64,000 nucleotides of DNA from Nakamurella sp. PAMC28650 (GCF_014303395.1 NZ_CP060298.1:3181001-3245000); one strand, 5' to 3'. Positions 27,220 to 37,954 are shown, numbered from the stretch's first letter. Program-made: numbers and translations. Notes: generated by a model from the sequence alone, not told the origin.

Positions 27220-28452
27220 ATGAGCGTCAGCTCCAGCTGGGTCATCGGTGGTCACCAGACCGATTTCGCCCGCAATACCGTGCGCGAGGGCTCGACCTTC
27301 GCGGATCTGTTCACCGAGACCGTCGCGTCGACGCTGGTCTGCGCCCACCTCGCGCCGGCCGACGTCGATGTCATCCATGTCGGCAACGCCTTCGGTCAGC
27401 TGTTCACCGGCCAGGGTCAGCTCGGCGGCATGCCGGCCACCGTGGAGCCGGCGCTGTGGGGTGTGCCCGCCGTCCGTCACGAGGCCGCCTGCGCGTCCGG
27501 ATCGATGGCGCTGCTGGGCGCGATGGCCGAGATCGAAGCCGGTCGTTACGACGTCGCTCTGGTGGTGGGGGCCGAGATCGAGAAGACGGTCGACGGCGAT
27601 CTGGCTGCGCAGTACCTGGGAGCGGCCGCCTACATCGGCCACGAGGGTCAGGACGCCTCGTTCATGTGGCCGCACATGTTCGACAGACTGGCCGACGAGT
27701 ACGACCGGCGTTACGGTCTCGACGACCGGTACGTGCACGCGATCGCGGAGCTGAACGTGCGCAACGCGCGGGTGAACCCGAACGCGCAGACCCGCAACTG
27801 GACGTACACGGCGGACAGCTTCAGCGACGACGACCTGGCCAATCCGCGGGTGGAGGGGCGGGTGCGCCGGACGGACTGCAGCGCGATGACCGACGGTGCC
27901 GCCGGCGTGGTCGTGGTCTCGGATCGATACCTGGCCGCCCATCCGGACATCGCGGCCCGGCCCAGGGCGCAGATCCTCGGCTGGGGTCACCGCACCGTCG
28001 GGCTGTCGCTGCAGCAGAAGCTGGACCACTCGGCGAACGACGCCTACACCCTGCCCCACCTGCGGCAGACGATCACCGACGCCTTTCGCCGGGCCGGTAT
28101 CGCAGACGTCGACCAGCTGGACGCGATCGAGACCCACGACTGCTTCTCGATGAGCGAGTACGCCGCCATCGACCATTTCGGCATCACCGGGCCCGGTGAC
28201 AGCTGGAAGGCCGTCGACAGCGGCGACATCGAGATCGGCGGCCGGATCCCGATCAACCCCGGCGGGGGCCTGATCGGCGGCGGTCATCCGGTCGGGGCCA
28301 CCGGCGTGCGCATGATGTTGGACGCCTTCAAGCAGGTCACCGGCCAGGCCGGGGCCTACCAGGTGGAGAACGCGAAAACCGTTGCCACCCTGAACATCGG
28401 CGGCAGCACGACCACGTGTGCCAGTTTCGTCGTCGGTTCCGGCGACGAGTAG
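27220..28452 (+). CDS. Thiolase (SCP2-thiolase-like acetyl-CoA acyltransferase)
   Basis: About 410 residues. The nucleophile is C91 in EAACASGSMAL; the C-terminal active-site motifs are ETHDCFS (H306) and GGGHPVGATG (H356). It would cleave a 3-ketoacyl-CoA, or condense acyl groups, as the last step of a beta-oxidation-type cycle. The divergence from standard thiolases (HDCF rather than NEAF) is typical of SCP2-type enzymes used on bulky substrates such as sterols and terpenoids. ATG 27220 has GGAAGGG 8 bases upstream; ATG 27187 is an alternative. The cleavage oxygenase gene follows 13 bases later. Confidence 0.9.
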   Translation: MSVSSSWVIGGHQTDFARNTVREGSTFADLFTETVASTLVCAHLAPADVDVIHVGNAFGQLFTGQGQLGGMPATVEPALWGVPAVRHEAACASGSMALLGAMAEIEAGRYDVALVVGAEIEKTVDGDLAAQYLGAAAYIGHEGQDASFMWPHMFDRLADEYDRRYGLDDRYVHAIAELNVRNARVNPNAQTRNWTYTADSFSDDDLANPRVEGRVRRTDCSAMTDGAAGVVVVSDRYLAAHPDIAARPRAQILGWGHRTVGLSLQQKLDHSANDAYTLPHLRQTITDAFRRAGIADVDQLDAIETHDCFSMSEYAAIDHFGITGPGDSWKAVDSGDIEIGGRIPINPGGGLIGGGHPVGATGVRMMLDAFKQVTGQAGAYQVENAKTVATLNIGGSTTTCASFVVGSGDE

Positions 28453-28465
28453 GAGGACCTCTGCG

Positions 28466-29977
28466 ATGGACATCGAAATTCTGGGCCGTGCACTGACCAC
28501 GCTGCCGGCCGACGACGACCACCCCTACCGGACCGGCCCCTGGCGGCCGCAGACGGTGGAACGCAAGGCCGACGATCTTCCGGTGATCGGCGAGATCCCG
28601 GCCGATCTGGACGGCACCTACCTGCGAAACACCGAGAACCCGGTCCACCCGGCCATGGAGATCTATCACCCGTTCGACGGGGACGGAATGGTCCACGTGG
28701 TGGGTTTCCGTGACGGGAAAGCGTTCTACCGCAACCGTTTCGTCCAGACCGACGGATTCCGGGCCGAGCAGGAGGCGGGGCGGCCGCTGTGGGCCGGCCT
28801 GGCCGAGAACCCGGCCAAGTCGCCGACCCAGACCGGTTGGGGGGCAAGGGGTCGGATGAAGGACGCGTCCAGTACGGACGTCGTCATGCACAATGGCGTC
28901 GCGCTGACCAGCTTCTACCAGTGCGGCGACCTCTACCGGCTCAACCCGACCACCCTGGAGACCCTCGGCAAGGCGACCTGGAACGGTGCGTTCCCCTCCG
29001 ACGTCGGGGTGTCGGCCCATCCCAAGCTGGACGAGCGCACCGGCGAGCTGCTGTTCTTCAACTACGGTACCGACGCTCCCTACATGCACTACGGCGTGGT
29101 CGACCAGCAGGACAACCTGGTCCACTACGTGGATGTCCCGCTGCCCGGCCCGCGGTTGCCCCACGACATGGCGTTCACCGAGCACTACTCGATCCTGAAC
29201 GACCTGCCGCTGTTCTGGGAGCCCGCGGCGCTGGCCGGCGGCAAGTACGCGGCCACGTTCCACCCGGACCTGCCGACCAGGATCGCCGTCATCCCGCGCC
29301 GCGGGCAGACCTCCGACATCAGGTGGTTCGAGGCCGACCCGACGTACGTGCTGCACTGGGTCAACGCCTACGAGGACGGCGACGAGATCGTCCTCGACGG
29401 CTTCTTCCAGCAGGACCCGGAGCCCCCGGCCGGCAACGGAACGCTCTACCAGCGCATGTTCCGGTTCCTGGACAACGAGCTGATGGGACCCCAACTGCAC
29501 CGGTGGCGGCTGAACCTGGTGACGGGTCTGAGCAAGGAGGAGCCGCTGACCGAGAGCAAGAGCGAATTCGGGATGATCAACCAGCAGTACGCCGGGCGGC
29601 GGCACCGCTACAGCTACTCGGCCACGACGCTCCCCGGCTGGTTCCTGTTCAACGGCCTGATCAAGCACGACGCCGACACCGGAAAGGAGGAGCGGTATCT
29701 GTTCGGGGACGGGGTGTTCGGCAGCGAGACCGCGATGGCCCCCCGGCTCGGCTCGACCGGCGAGGACGACGGTTACCTGGTCACCATCGTGTCGGACATG
29801 AATCACGACGTCTCCGAATGCCTGGTGTTCGACGCCGCCGACCTCACTGCCGGACCGCTGGCCAGGGTCCAGCTGCCGGAACGGGTGTCCAGTGGTACCC
29901 ACTCCACCTGGGCCCCGGGGTCGATGATTCCTGATTGGCGCAGCCACGACGACCCGGCGAGTGCTCTCCATCTGTAG
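28466..29977 (+). CDS. Carotenoid/lignostilbene cleavage oxygenase family enzyme
   Basis: A 503-residue seven-bladed beta-propeller non-haem iron enzyme that splits a C=C bond with O2 to give two carbonyls. The four iron histidines are visible: H185 (SAHPKLD), H233 (LPHDMAF), H297 (YVLHWVN) and H479 (SGTHSTWAPG). K132 in GRMKDASSTDVV sits where, from memory, lignostilbene dioxygenases carry the lysine that anchors a phenol. No signal peptide is seen. ATG 28466 has a clear AGGAGG site. Its place between thiolase and VOC genes suggests it cleaves the growth substrate or an early intermediate to aldehydes or acids fed to the CoA ligases. Isoeugenol oxygenase activity is another option. Confidence 0.9.
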   Translation: MDIEILGRALTTLPADDDHPYRTGPWRPQTVERKADDLPVIGEIPADLDGTYLRNTENPVHPAMEIYHPFDGDGMVHVVGFRDGKAFYRNRFVQTDGFRAEQEAGRPLWAGLAENPAKSPTQTGWGARGRMKDASSTDVVMHNGVALTSFYQCGDLYRLNPTTLETLGKATWNGAFPSDVGVSAHPKLDERTGELLFFNYGTDAPYMHYGVVDQQDNLVHYVDVPLPGPRLPHDMAFTEHYSILNDLPLFWEPAALAGGKYAATFHPDLPTRIAVIPRRGQTSDIRWFEADPTYVLHWVNAYEDGDEIVLDGFFQQDPEPPAGNGTLYQRMFRFLDNELMGPQLHRWRLNLVTGLSKEEPLTESKSEFGMINQQYAGRRHRYSYSATTLPGWFLFNGLIKHDADTGKEERYLFGDGVFGSETAMAPRLGSTGEDDGYLVTIVSDMNHDVSECLVFDAADLTAGPLARVQLPERVSSGTHSTWAPGSMIPDWRSHDDPASALHL

Positions 29978-30022
29978 GGCTTCTCGCGTGTCCCCGACAT
30001 TTCACCGATGAAGGAGTGTTCG

Positions 30023-30730
30023 ATGAGTGCACCTACCACCAGCTGGGCCAAGCTGCGCCAGGTGGTCATCGCGACCGCTCACCACGGCGCCGACACTGCC
30101 GCCGTCCGGAAGGCTTTCGGTCTGGGGGAGGGTTTCGCCGACCCGGAGCTGGCGAGGATCTCGCTGGTGGACGCGACGCTGCCGGTCTCCGCCGGGCGCT
30201 ATCTCGAGTTGGTGGGATCGACCGACGGCGTCGGTCCGGTCGGCCGGTGGCTCTCGAAGATCGGTGGCCGCGGCGGATTCGTGCTCTCCGTCCAGCATCC
30301 CGATCCCGACGCCGTCCGCGAGCGGTGCCGGACCCTCGGCGTCCGGGTCCCGATCGACGAGTTGGCCTTCGGTCGGACGGTGCTGCAACTCCATCCGAAG
30401 GATGTCGGTCTGGTACTGGAGATCGACGGTATCGCCGACCGGGATGAATGGTTCTGGGACGACATCGACCCCGGCCCGGAGGCAGGTGCCCGCGTCGACG
30501 AGATCGTCGGGGTCGAGGTGCCGGTGGCCGATCCGGCGGCGATGAACGTCCTCTGGCACCGACTGCTGGATCTGGGTGAGCCGGCTGTGCCGGATCAGAT
30601 CGAGCTGGGCGGCGCGTTCGTGAAGTTCGTGCCGGGTGGACCGTCCGCGGACTGGACGGTGGTGCTGCGCACCGCGTCGGCCGCGGCCGTCGACCCCGGA
30701 CTGCCCGGCATCAGTTTCCGGCTGGTCTGA
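30023..30730 (+). CDS. Two-module VOC family protein
   Basis: A 235-residue protein with two VOC-like modules: residues about 8-140 (LRQVVIATAHHGADTAAVRKAFGLG ... FGRTVLQLHPKDVGLVLEID) and about 158-235 (VGVEVPVADPAAMNVLWHRLLDLG). It resembles the other VOC protein at 22472 in its first module. ATG 30023 has AAGGAG upstream. It follows the cleavage oxygenase by 45 bases and closes the thiolase operon; a strong hairpin comes 31 bases after the stop. Its reaction is unknown, and lyase, isomerase or ring-cleavage chemistry are all possible. Confidence 0.78.
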   Translation: MSAPTTSWAKLRQVVIATAHHGADTAAVRKAFGLGEGFADPELARISLVDATLPVSAGRYLELVGSTDGVGPVGRWLSKIGGRGGFVLSVQHPDPDAVRERCRTLGVRVPIDELAFGRTVLQLHPKDVGLVLEIDGIADRDEWFWDDIDPGPEAGARVDEIVGVEVPVADPAAMNVLWHRLLDLGEPAVPDQIELGGAFVKFVPGGPSADWTVVLRTASAAAVDPGLPGISFRLV

Positions 30731-30734
30731 CGCC

Positions 30735-30768
30735 GTCCTGCCTGCCCGGACGTCCTGCCTGCCCGGAC
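30735..30768. repeat. 17-bp direct repeat, two copies
   Basis: GTCCTGCCTGCCCGGAC occurs at 30735-30751 and 30752-30768. The second copy runs into the 5' arm of the adjoining hairpin, so duplication probably arose from the stem sequence. Confidence 0.85.
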
Positions 30769-30815
30769 GTCCTGCAAAGTGATCGCTATCGCGATCACTC
30801 TGCAGGACGTCCGGG
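30762..30815. terminator. Long hairpin between convergent operons
   Basis: Twenty-five-base arms (30762-30786 and 30791-30815) pair with one mismatch around a TATC loop. It lies between the VOC stop (30730) and the stop of ligase 4 (30829), so it can serve both strands. There is no following T run, as is common for actinobacterial terminators. Confidence 0.75.
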
Positions 30816-30828
30816 GAGCCGGCCCGGC

Positions 30829-32427
30829 TCAACCCCGGTACTGCTCCCGGAGTCGGTTCTTCAGGAGTTTGCCGCTGGCGTTGCGCGGCAACGACGCCAC
30901 GAATTCGACCCCCACCGGACACTTGAAGTGGGCGAGGCGCTCACGCGCGAAATCGATCAACTCCTGCTCGCGGAGCAGGTGGCCCGGCCGCCGGACGACG
31001 ATCGCGTACGGCGACTCGCCCCAGGTCGGCGAAGCGATGCCGATGACGGCGATCTCGGCGACCGCGGGATGCGCGGTGAGCGCGCTCTCCACCTCGGCCG
31101 GGAAGACGTTCTCCCCGCCGCTGACGATCATGTCCTTCAACCGGTCGTGCAGATAGAGGTAGCCCTGGTCGTCGAAGCTGCCGCCGTCGCCGGTCCGCAG
31201 CCAGCCGTCCGGGGTGATGGCGGCAGCGGTGGCCGCCGGGTTGTCCCAGTATCCCAGCATGACGTGACCGCCCCGGATCAGTACCTCGCCCTTCACGCCC
31301 ACCGGAACTCGTTGCAGCGTCACCGGATCGACCACCACCAGCTCGACGCCCGACATCACGCGCCCGACCGAACGCAGCTGCTGTTCGCGGCCCGCTTCGG
31401 GGAAATGGTCCTCCGGCCGGAGAATCGTGACGCCGCCGTTGGACTCCGTCAACCCGTAGCTGGACAGAAATCTGCACCCGAAGATCGCGGTGGCACGTTG
31501 GATGACCGGCAGCGGCATCGGTGCCGATCCGTAGATCAGGTACTTCAACGAAGACCAGTCGGCGGTCGACGCAGCCGGCACGTCGACCATCCGCTGCACC
31601 AGCGTCGGGACCACGGCGGCGTGCGACACCCTGCGCCCCACCAGGAGTTCGACGAGGGCGTGCGGTTCGGTCTCGGTCTCCAGCAGCAGCGCCGATCCGT
31701 TCAGGGTGGCCACCACGGCGATGCCGAAGCCGGAGATGTGGAAGAACGGGATCGGGGCCATCGCCACCGAGGTCGAGTCGAACCCGGCGTCGTGGTGCAG
31801 GACGGCCAGGGCCTGGCTCATGTTGTCGCCGGTCAGCATGATGCCCTTGGGCAGGCCGGTGGTGCCCGAGGTGTAGAAGACGACGGCCGGGTCGTGCGGT
31901 GCTGCCTCGAAGCCGGGGTCCGCTGCGGGATGCGGCCCCATCCAGCCGATGTAGTCATCGGAGGTGACGACCCGGCGCAACCATGGATGCGCATCCGGAC
32001 GCACGGCCGGCTCGCCGACCCCCTGCACGAGGACCGCCGGCCGGGCATCGCGCAGGATGCCGTCGAGCTCGGTCGGCGCCAGGCGATTGTTCAGCGCGGT
32101 GGCGATGGCGCCGATCTTCGCCGCGCCGTAGAGCACCTCGAGGAAGGACGGTGCGTTCACCCCGACGTAGGCCACCCGGTCACCGGGCGCGACACCATCT
32201 GCGATCAGGGCACGGCCCACCTGCGAGGAACGAGCGTCCAGCTCCCCGTAGGTGGTGGTGTCCGCGCCCTGCAGGATGGCCGGTGCATCTGGCGTTGCTC
32301 CGGCCCGTGACCGGAGGATTCCGGCGATGTTGAGCACGCGGGTGCCGTCGGGGTGATAACTCCAGTTCTGCTCCGGTGCAGCGTTTCCCGACTGATCTGG
32401 GTTGCCCGCGACACCGGTGTCTGACAC
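30829..32427 (-). CDS. AMP-forming acyl-CoA synthetase (ligase 4)
   Basis: A 532-residue ANL-family ligase. Motifs: FYTSGTTGLPKGIM (residues about 180-193), the SSYGLTESNG adenine motif, WLRTGDGGSFDDQGYLYLHDRLKDMIVSGGENVFPAE, and LPRNASGKLLKNRL with the catalytic lysine. It is closer to the general FadD/benzoate-ligase-like group than ligases 2 and 3. GTG 32427 begins only 10 bases after operator site 6 with no ribosome site, so a leaderless message is likely (inference). It is monocistronic and convergent with the thiolase operon. Substrate unknown. Confidence 0.9.
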   Translation of the reverse strand: MSDTGVAGNPDQSGNAAPEQNWSYHPDGTRVLNIAGILRSRAGATPDAPAILQGADTTTYGELDARSSQVGRALIADGVAPGDRVAYVGVNAPSFLEVLYGAAKIGAIATALNNRLAPTELDGILRDARPAVLVQGVGEPAVRPDAHPWLRRVVTSDDYIGWMGPHPAADPGFEAAPHDPAVVFYTSGTTGLPKGIMLTGDNMSQALAVLHHDAGFDSTSVAMAPIPFFHISGFGIAVVATLNGSALLLETETEPHALVELLVGRRVSHAAVVPTLVQRMVDVPAASTADWSSLKYLIYGSAPMPLPVIQRATAIFGCRFLSSYGLTESNGGVTILRPEDHFPEAGREQQLRSVGRVMSGVELVVVDPVTLQRVPVGVKGEVLIRGGHVMLGYWDNPAATAAAITPDGWLRTGDGGSFDDQGYLYLHDRLKDMIVSGGENVFPAEVESALTAHPAVAEIAVIGIASPTWGESPYAIVVRRPGHLLREQELIDFARERLAHFKCPVGVEFVASLPRNASGKLLKNRLREQYRG

Positions 32428-32436
32428 CCGTCGAGG

Positions 32437-32456
32437 CTACAGCTAACGGTGTTAAC
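32437..32456 (-). promoter_or_regulatory. Shared catabolic operator, site 6
   Basis: Read toward ligase 4: GTTAACACCGTTAGCTGTAG. It matches the reference AACACTGTTAGTTGTAG at 15 of 17 positions, ends 9 bases before the GTG start and is in the same orientation as sites 1-3 and 5. Confidence 0.65.
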
Positions 32457-32647
32457 CGCGCCAGTGCCGGGCGCCGTCCATCGTCCGGGTGAGCTCCGAC
32501 TTGCTTCATTGGTGGAACAGTCGGGCACGGCATGTGCGAACATCGGCGTGCGTGCTGTGCTGCGCCCTTCGGTGCCCTCTCGCCGCGGGACCCATCGACC
32601 CGGCATCGTCGAAACCGGCGGTGCCGGCCTGCCGGAGGTCTGCCATC

Positions 32648-35446
32648 GTGATCACGACCCGACGAGTTGCCGTCCTGCTACTGGCGACCGTCCTGCCGTT
32701 CGTCGGGCTGGCTGTGGTGCCGGCGGCAGCTACTGCTCCTGCGGTGGCGGCGGTTCCTGCGGTGGCTGCATCAGTACCTGAGGTGGCTGCGTCCGGACCC
32801 GCGGTCGCTGCGGCGGCGGCCGTCCCGAATCCGGCTCCCGCCACCCGGCCGGTCCCGGCAACCGAAAGGATGTCGGACGGCCCGGTCGACTACACGAGCA
32901 ACTGCCCGGCCGAGCCCGCTCCGGGCACCTACACGTGCTTCTCGCTGCGGCGCACCGGCAACTTCGCGCATCTGGCGGCCAACGTGCCGCCCAGCGGGTT
33001 CGGTCCAGCGGACCTGCAGTCGGCCTACGCCCTGCCGTCCTCGTCGGCCGGTGCCGGCCAGGTCGTCTACGTCATCGATGCTTTCGGCTACCCCGATGCC
33101 GCAGCCGATCTCGCGCACTACCGGTCGACCTACCAGTTGCCCCCCCTGGATTGTCAGGGCGGTCACGGCTGCTTCAAGAAGTTGAACCAGGCCGGACAGA
33201 CCAGCCCGCTGCCGACGTACGACGCGGGCTGGGCCGGCGAGACGGCGCTGGATCTGGCCATGGTGTCGGCGATCTGCCCGAACTGCAGCATCACCCTGAT
33301 CGAGGCCATGGACAACAGCAACAACCTGTTCACCGCGGTGGACCGGGCGAACAGGCTCGGCGCGAAGTTCGTCTCGATGAGCTGGGGCGGACCGGAAACC
33401 GGTCAGGAGGGCCGGTTCGACTCCAGCTACTTCGGGCGGACCGGCGTCGTCTACGCCGCATCCTCCGGTGACGGCGGCTACCAGGAGGGCAGCAACTATC
33501 CCTCGACGTCGGGCAACGCAGTCGCCGTCGGGGGCACCACGCTGGCGATGCAGGCCGGAACGACGCGGGGATGGTCGGAGTTCACCTGGGGCAACGACAT
33601 CGCGCACGGCACCGGGTCCGGTTGCTCCAGCGACGAGACGAAGCCCGCCTGGCAGGCGATCATCGCCGCGTCGGTGTGCACGAGGCGGGCGGGAAACGAC
33701 GTCGCCGCCGTCGCGGACCCCAACACCGGCGTGGCCGTCTACCAGACCGGGCTCGGCCTGCCGACCCAGGGCTGGTCCATCGTGGGCGGGACCAGCGCAA
33801 GTGCCCCGATCATCACCTCGGTCTACGCGCTCGCCGGTGCGCCTCGCTCCGATGATCGCCCGGCCTCCTACCCGTACGCCCGCAGCGGTTCGCTGAACGA
33901 CATCAACCAGGGCATCAACGGTTACTGCTCGCCCGATCTGCTCTGCGGGGCGGCCACCGGATGGGACGGGCCGACGGGTCTCGGCACGCCCGATGGTGTC
34001 GCAGCCTTCGCCCCACCGGCACAGGCGATCACCGTCGCGAATCCCGACAACCAGGCGTCCCCGGTCGGGGTCCCGGTCGGCCTGACCGTGGCGGCGACCG
34101 ACGTGCCCTCGCGGGCGCTGACCTTCACGGCCACGAATCTGCCTGCCGGGCTGAGCATCTCCGCTGCCGGCGTGATCTCAGGGACACCGACCGTGCTGTT
34201 CGCGTTCGTCGCCACGGTGACCGCGACGGACAGCACCGGAGCCACCGGTTCGGTCGTCTTCCCGTGGACGATCGCCAAGGCCGGCACCTTCCTGCCACTT
34301 CCCTCGAACCGGTTGCTGGACACCAGGTACGGGGTCGGCGCGCCGAAGGCCGCGGTGGCCACCAAGGGGGCAGTGGTCCTGCAGGTGCTCGGTCGCGGCG
34401 GCGTGCCCCCGTCCGGGGTGTCCTCCGTCGTGCTCAACGTGACGGTGACGGCGCCGACCGCAGCGGGGTACGTCACCGTGTATCCGCACGGCAGTGCGCA
34501 GCCGTTCACGTCGAACATCAGCTTCGTCAAGGGCCAGACGGTGCCCGATCTGGTGATCGCCCCGGTGGGTGCAGACGGCAAGGTCACGCTGTTCACCTCC
34601 GCCGGTACCCACCTGATCGCCGACGTGTCCGGCTTCTACCTGAACGGCGCCGCCGCGGCACTGGCTGCTGTCCCCGGTTCGTTCGGTCCGCTGGCCCCCC
34701 GGCGGATCCTGGACACCCGTTACGGGCTCGGCGCACCGGCCGGAGCCGTCCCGGCCGGACAGTCCATCGCCCTGGCGGTCCTCGGCAACGGTGGGGTGCC
34801 GGCCAGCGGCGTGTCGGCCGTGGTGCTCAGCGTCACGGTGACCGCACCGACCGCCGCGGGTTACGTCACGGTCTATCCGAACCTGGTGGCCCGTCCGGCT
34901 TCGTCGAATGTGAACTTCGTCAAGGGTCAGACGGTCTCGAACCTGGTGGTGGCCCCGATCGGTGCCGACGGCAAGGTCCGGCTGTTCGCCCTGGCCGGTG
35001 CCCAGCTGATCGCGGACGTGGCGGGCTACTTCACCACCAAACCGGGGCCCGCAGCGGCATCTGGGGGCACGTTGACCACCGTCGGCCCGGCACGACTGCT
35101 CGACACCAGGACGAACACCGGCGACAACCAGGGCCCCGTCGGCAATCTCCAGACGGTGTTCCTCAAGGTCATTGGTGTCGGCGGAGTCGCACCGGCCGGG
35201 GTCACGGCGGTCGTGCTGGACGTCGTGGTGGTCGGCCCGACGGGCGCGGGATACCTGACCGCCTATTCGGCCGGGTCGGGTCAGCCCGCCACCTCGAATC
35301 TGAACTACGTCGCGGGCCGGACGGTGGCGAACCTGGTCGTCGTGCCGGTGAGCCCGGACGGTTTCATCGCCCTGACCGTCGACGGAGCCGGGACCGTGGA
35401 TCTGGTGGCGGATGTGTTCGGGTACTACAACGCCCAGCCTTCCTGA
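32648..35446 (+). CDS. Secreted S53-family (sedolisin-like) protease with C-terminal repeats
   Basis: A 932-residue exported serine-carboxyl peptidase. A signal peptide (residues 1 to about 28) and an Ala/Val/Pro-rich linker lead to the catalytic domain. The active-site residues are E198 and D202 (WAGETALDLAM), D275 (SSGDGGY) and S383 (GGTSASAPI). The long activation prodomain usual in this family is missing. After an Ig-like linker (PAGLSISAAGVISGTP), three repeats of about 130 residues follow, each opening R-L/I-L-D-T-R (near residues 555, 686, 816), a module common on actinobacterial secreted proteins. GTG 32648 has GGAGG 9 bases upstream. It likely digests external protein. Confidence 0.87.
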   Translation: MITTRRVAVLLLATVLPFVGLAVVPAAATAPAVAAVPAVAASVPEVAASGPAVAAAAAVPNPAPATRPVPATERMSDGPVDYTSNCPAEPAPGTYTCFSLRRTGNFAHLAANVPPSGFGPADLQSAYALPSSSAGAGQVVYVIDAFGYPDAAADLAHYRSTYQLPPLDCQGGHGCFKKLNQAGQTSPLPTYDAGWAGETALDLAMVSAICPNCSITLIEAMDNSNNLFTAVDRANRLGAKFVSMSWGGPETGQEGRFDSSYFGRTGVVYAASSGDGGYQEGSNYPSTSGNAVAVGGTTLAMQAGTTRGWSEFTWGNDIAHGTGSGCSSDETKPAWQAIIAASVCTRRAGNDVAAVADPNTGVAVYQTGLGLPTQGWSIVGGTSASAPIITSVYALAGAPRSDDRPASYPYARSGSLNDINQGINGYCSPDLLCGAATGWDGPTGLGTPDGVAAFAPPAQAITVANPDNQASPVGVPVGLTVAATDVPSRALTFTATNLPAGLSISAAGVISGTPTVLFAFVATVTATDSTGATGSVVFPWTIAKAGTFLPLPSNRLLDTRYGVGAPKAAVATKGAVVLQVLGRGGVPPSGVSSVVLNVTVTAPTAAGYVTVYPHGSAQPFTSNISFVKGQTVPDLVIAPVGADGKVTLFTSAGTHLIADVSGFYLNGAAAALAAVPGSFGPLAPRRILDTRYGLGAPAGAVPAGQSIALAVLGNGGVPASGVSAVVLSVTVTAPTAAGYVTVYPNLVARPASSNVNFVKGQTVSNLVVAPIGADGKVRLFALAGAQLIADVAGYFTTKPGPAAASGGTLTTVGPARLLDTRTNTGDNQGPVGNLQTVFLKVIGVGGVAPAGVTAVVLDVVVVGPTGAGYLTAYSAGSGQPATSNLNYVAGRTVANLVVVPVSPDGFIALTVDGAGTVDLVADVFGYYNAQPS

Positions 35447-35538
35447 CGATGACAGTCGGCGGCCGACGGGGGCGACGGCAGGTGCGCCCGTTCGGTGGAG
35501 GGACGAACGGGGTATGAATCCAGGTATGGAAGGCGGAT

Positions 35539-36958
35539 TCAACTGGTCGTCGCAACACTCCCGAGAGTGGAGGTCTTGCAATGGGTCCAGCTTCGGATCG
35601 GATGATGTCGATGACCGGGCGGCCGGCGATGCGGTCGCCCGGGCGGCCGCCGGCCCGCCGGGATGTCGAACGGGTATTTTGGCGCAACATCGCGAAAGGG
35701 ATGACCAGCGAAGACGCCGCGACGGCGTGCGGCGTGTCGGGGCCCGTCGGGACGCGTTGGTTCCGCGACAGTGGCGGCATGCCGCTGATTGAACTGCAGC
35801 CCCCGTCGGGCAGATATCTCTCGTTTGTTGAGCGAGAGGACATCGCTCTGCTGACAGCGCAGGGCAACGGAGTGCGTGAGGTCGCCCGCCGCCTGGGTCG
35901 GTCGCCATCGACGATCTCGCGGGAGCTGCGCCGCAATGCCGCAACTCGTGGCGGCCAGTTGGAGTATCGAGCGTCGACTGCCCAGTGGAAGGCCGAGCTG
36001 ATGGCCCGCCGTCCCAAGACGGCCAAGTTGGTGACGAACGATCGGCTTCGTGGCCATGTCCAGGACCGCCTGGCCGGGGTCATCCGCGCCGCGGACGGCA
36101 CTGTCGTACCGGGACCAGTCGTTGCAAAATGGAAGGGGCGTAACAAGCCTCACCGCCAGGACCGGCGGTGGGTGACAGCGTGGAGCCCGGAGCAGATCGC
36201 CCACCGCCTGCCGATCGACTTCCCCGACGACCCGACGATGCGCATCTCCCACGAGGCGATCTATCAGGCCCTGTACATCAAGGACCGCGGCGCCTTGGAG
36301 CGCGATTTGGTGCCGTGTCTGCGGACCGGACGGGCGTTGCGGGTCCCCCGGGCGAGAGCCCGAAAGCGAGCTACGGGCCACGTGACTCCGGAGGTGACGA
36401 TCGATAAGCGGCCCGCCGAGGCCGACGATCGGAAGACCGCCGGCCACTGGGAGGGCGACCTCATCATCGGCACCGGCCGGTCAGCGATCGGCACCGTCGT
36501 GGAACGGATGACCAGGTTCACGATCCTGCTGCACCTGCCGCGAATGGAAGGCTACGGACTTGAGCCGCCGGTGAAGAACGGTCCCGCATTGAGCGGTTAC
36601 GGCGCGACCGCAACCAAGGACAGTATTGTCGCGAAAATGGTTGCAGTGCAGCGGGAGTTGCGTCAGTCGTTGACCTGGGACCGTGGCAAGGAACTGGCCG
36701 CGCATGTCTCTCTAAAGGCCGAGACTGGTATGGCGGTGTTCTTCGCCGATCCGCACAGCCCTTGGCAGCGGGGTACGAACGAAAACACGAACGGCCTGCT
36801 ACGTCAGTACTTCCCGAAAGGAACCGACCTATCCCGCTGGTGCGCCGCAGAAATTGACTCCGTCGCTGATGCATTGAACGACCGACCCCGCAAAACGCTC
36901 GGCTGGAAGACACCGGCGGAAGCGATGGCCGAGCAGCTACTATTACTGCAGGAGCCGA

Positions 36959-36978
<20 letters not shown>
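35539..36978 (+). mobile_element. IS30-family insertion sequence
   Basis: About 1.44 kb with imperfect terminal inverted repeats: 22-bp arms at 35539-35560 and 36957-36978 agree at 19 positions (shared core GCAACACTC), perhaps extending 3 bases further out. The right arm contains the transposase stop codon. The element lies between the S53 protease and an aldo/keto reductase that has lost its start. No clear target duplication is visible, so the exact ends are uncertain by a few bases. Confidence 0.85.
35581..36978 (+). CDS. IS30-family transposase
   Basis: A 465-residue DDE transposase that appears intact. An N-terminal helix-turn-helix segment (residues about 80-115, containing GVREVARRLGRSPSTISRELRRN) precedes the catalytic core: Asp in GHWEGDLIIG, Asp in LTWDRGKEL and Glu in the SPWQRGTNENTNGLLRQYFP motif, which is diagnostic of the family. 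A short insertion (GYGLEPPVKNGPALSGYGA) separates the first two acids. ATG 35581 has GGAGG 7 bases upstream. The element is possibly still mobile. Confidence 0.95.

Positions 36979-37954
<976 letters not shown>

Noticed and set aside
35421-35436. Extra copy of the shared catabolic operator (GTACTACAAC)
   Set aside because: It lies inside the S53 protease coding sequence and is explained by Tyr-Tyr-Asn codons.
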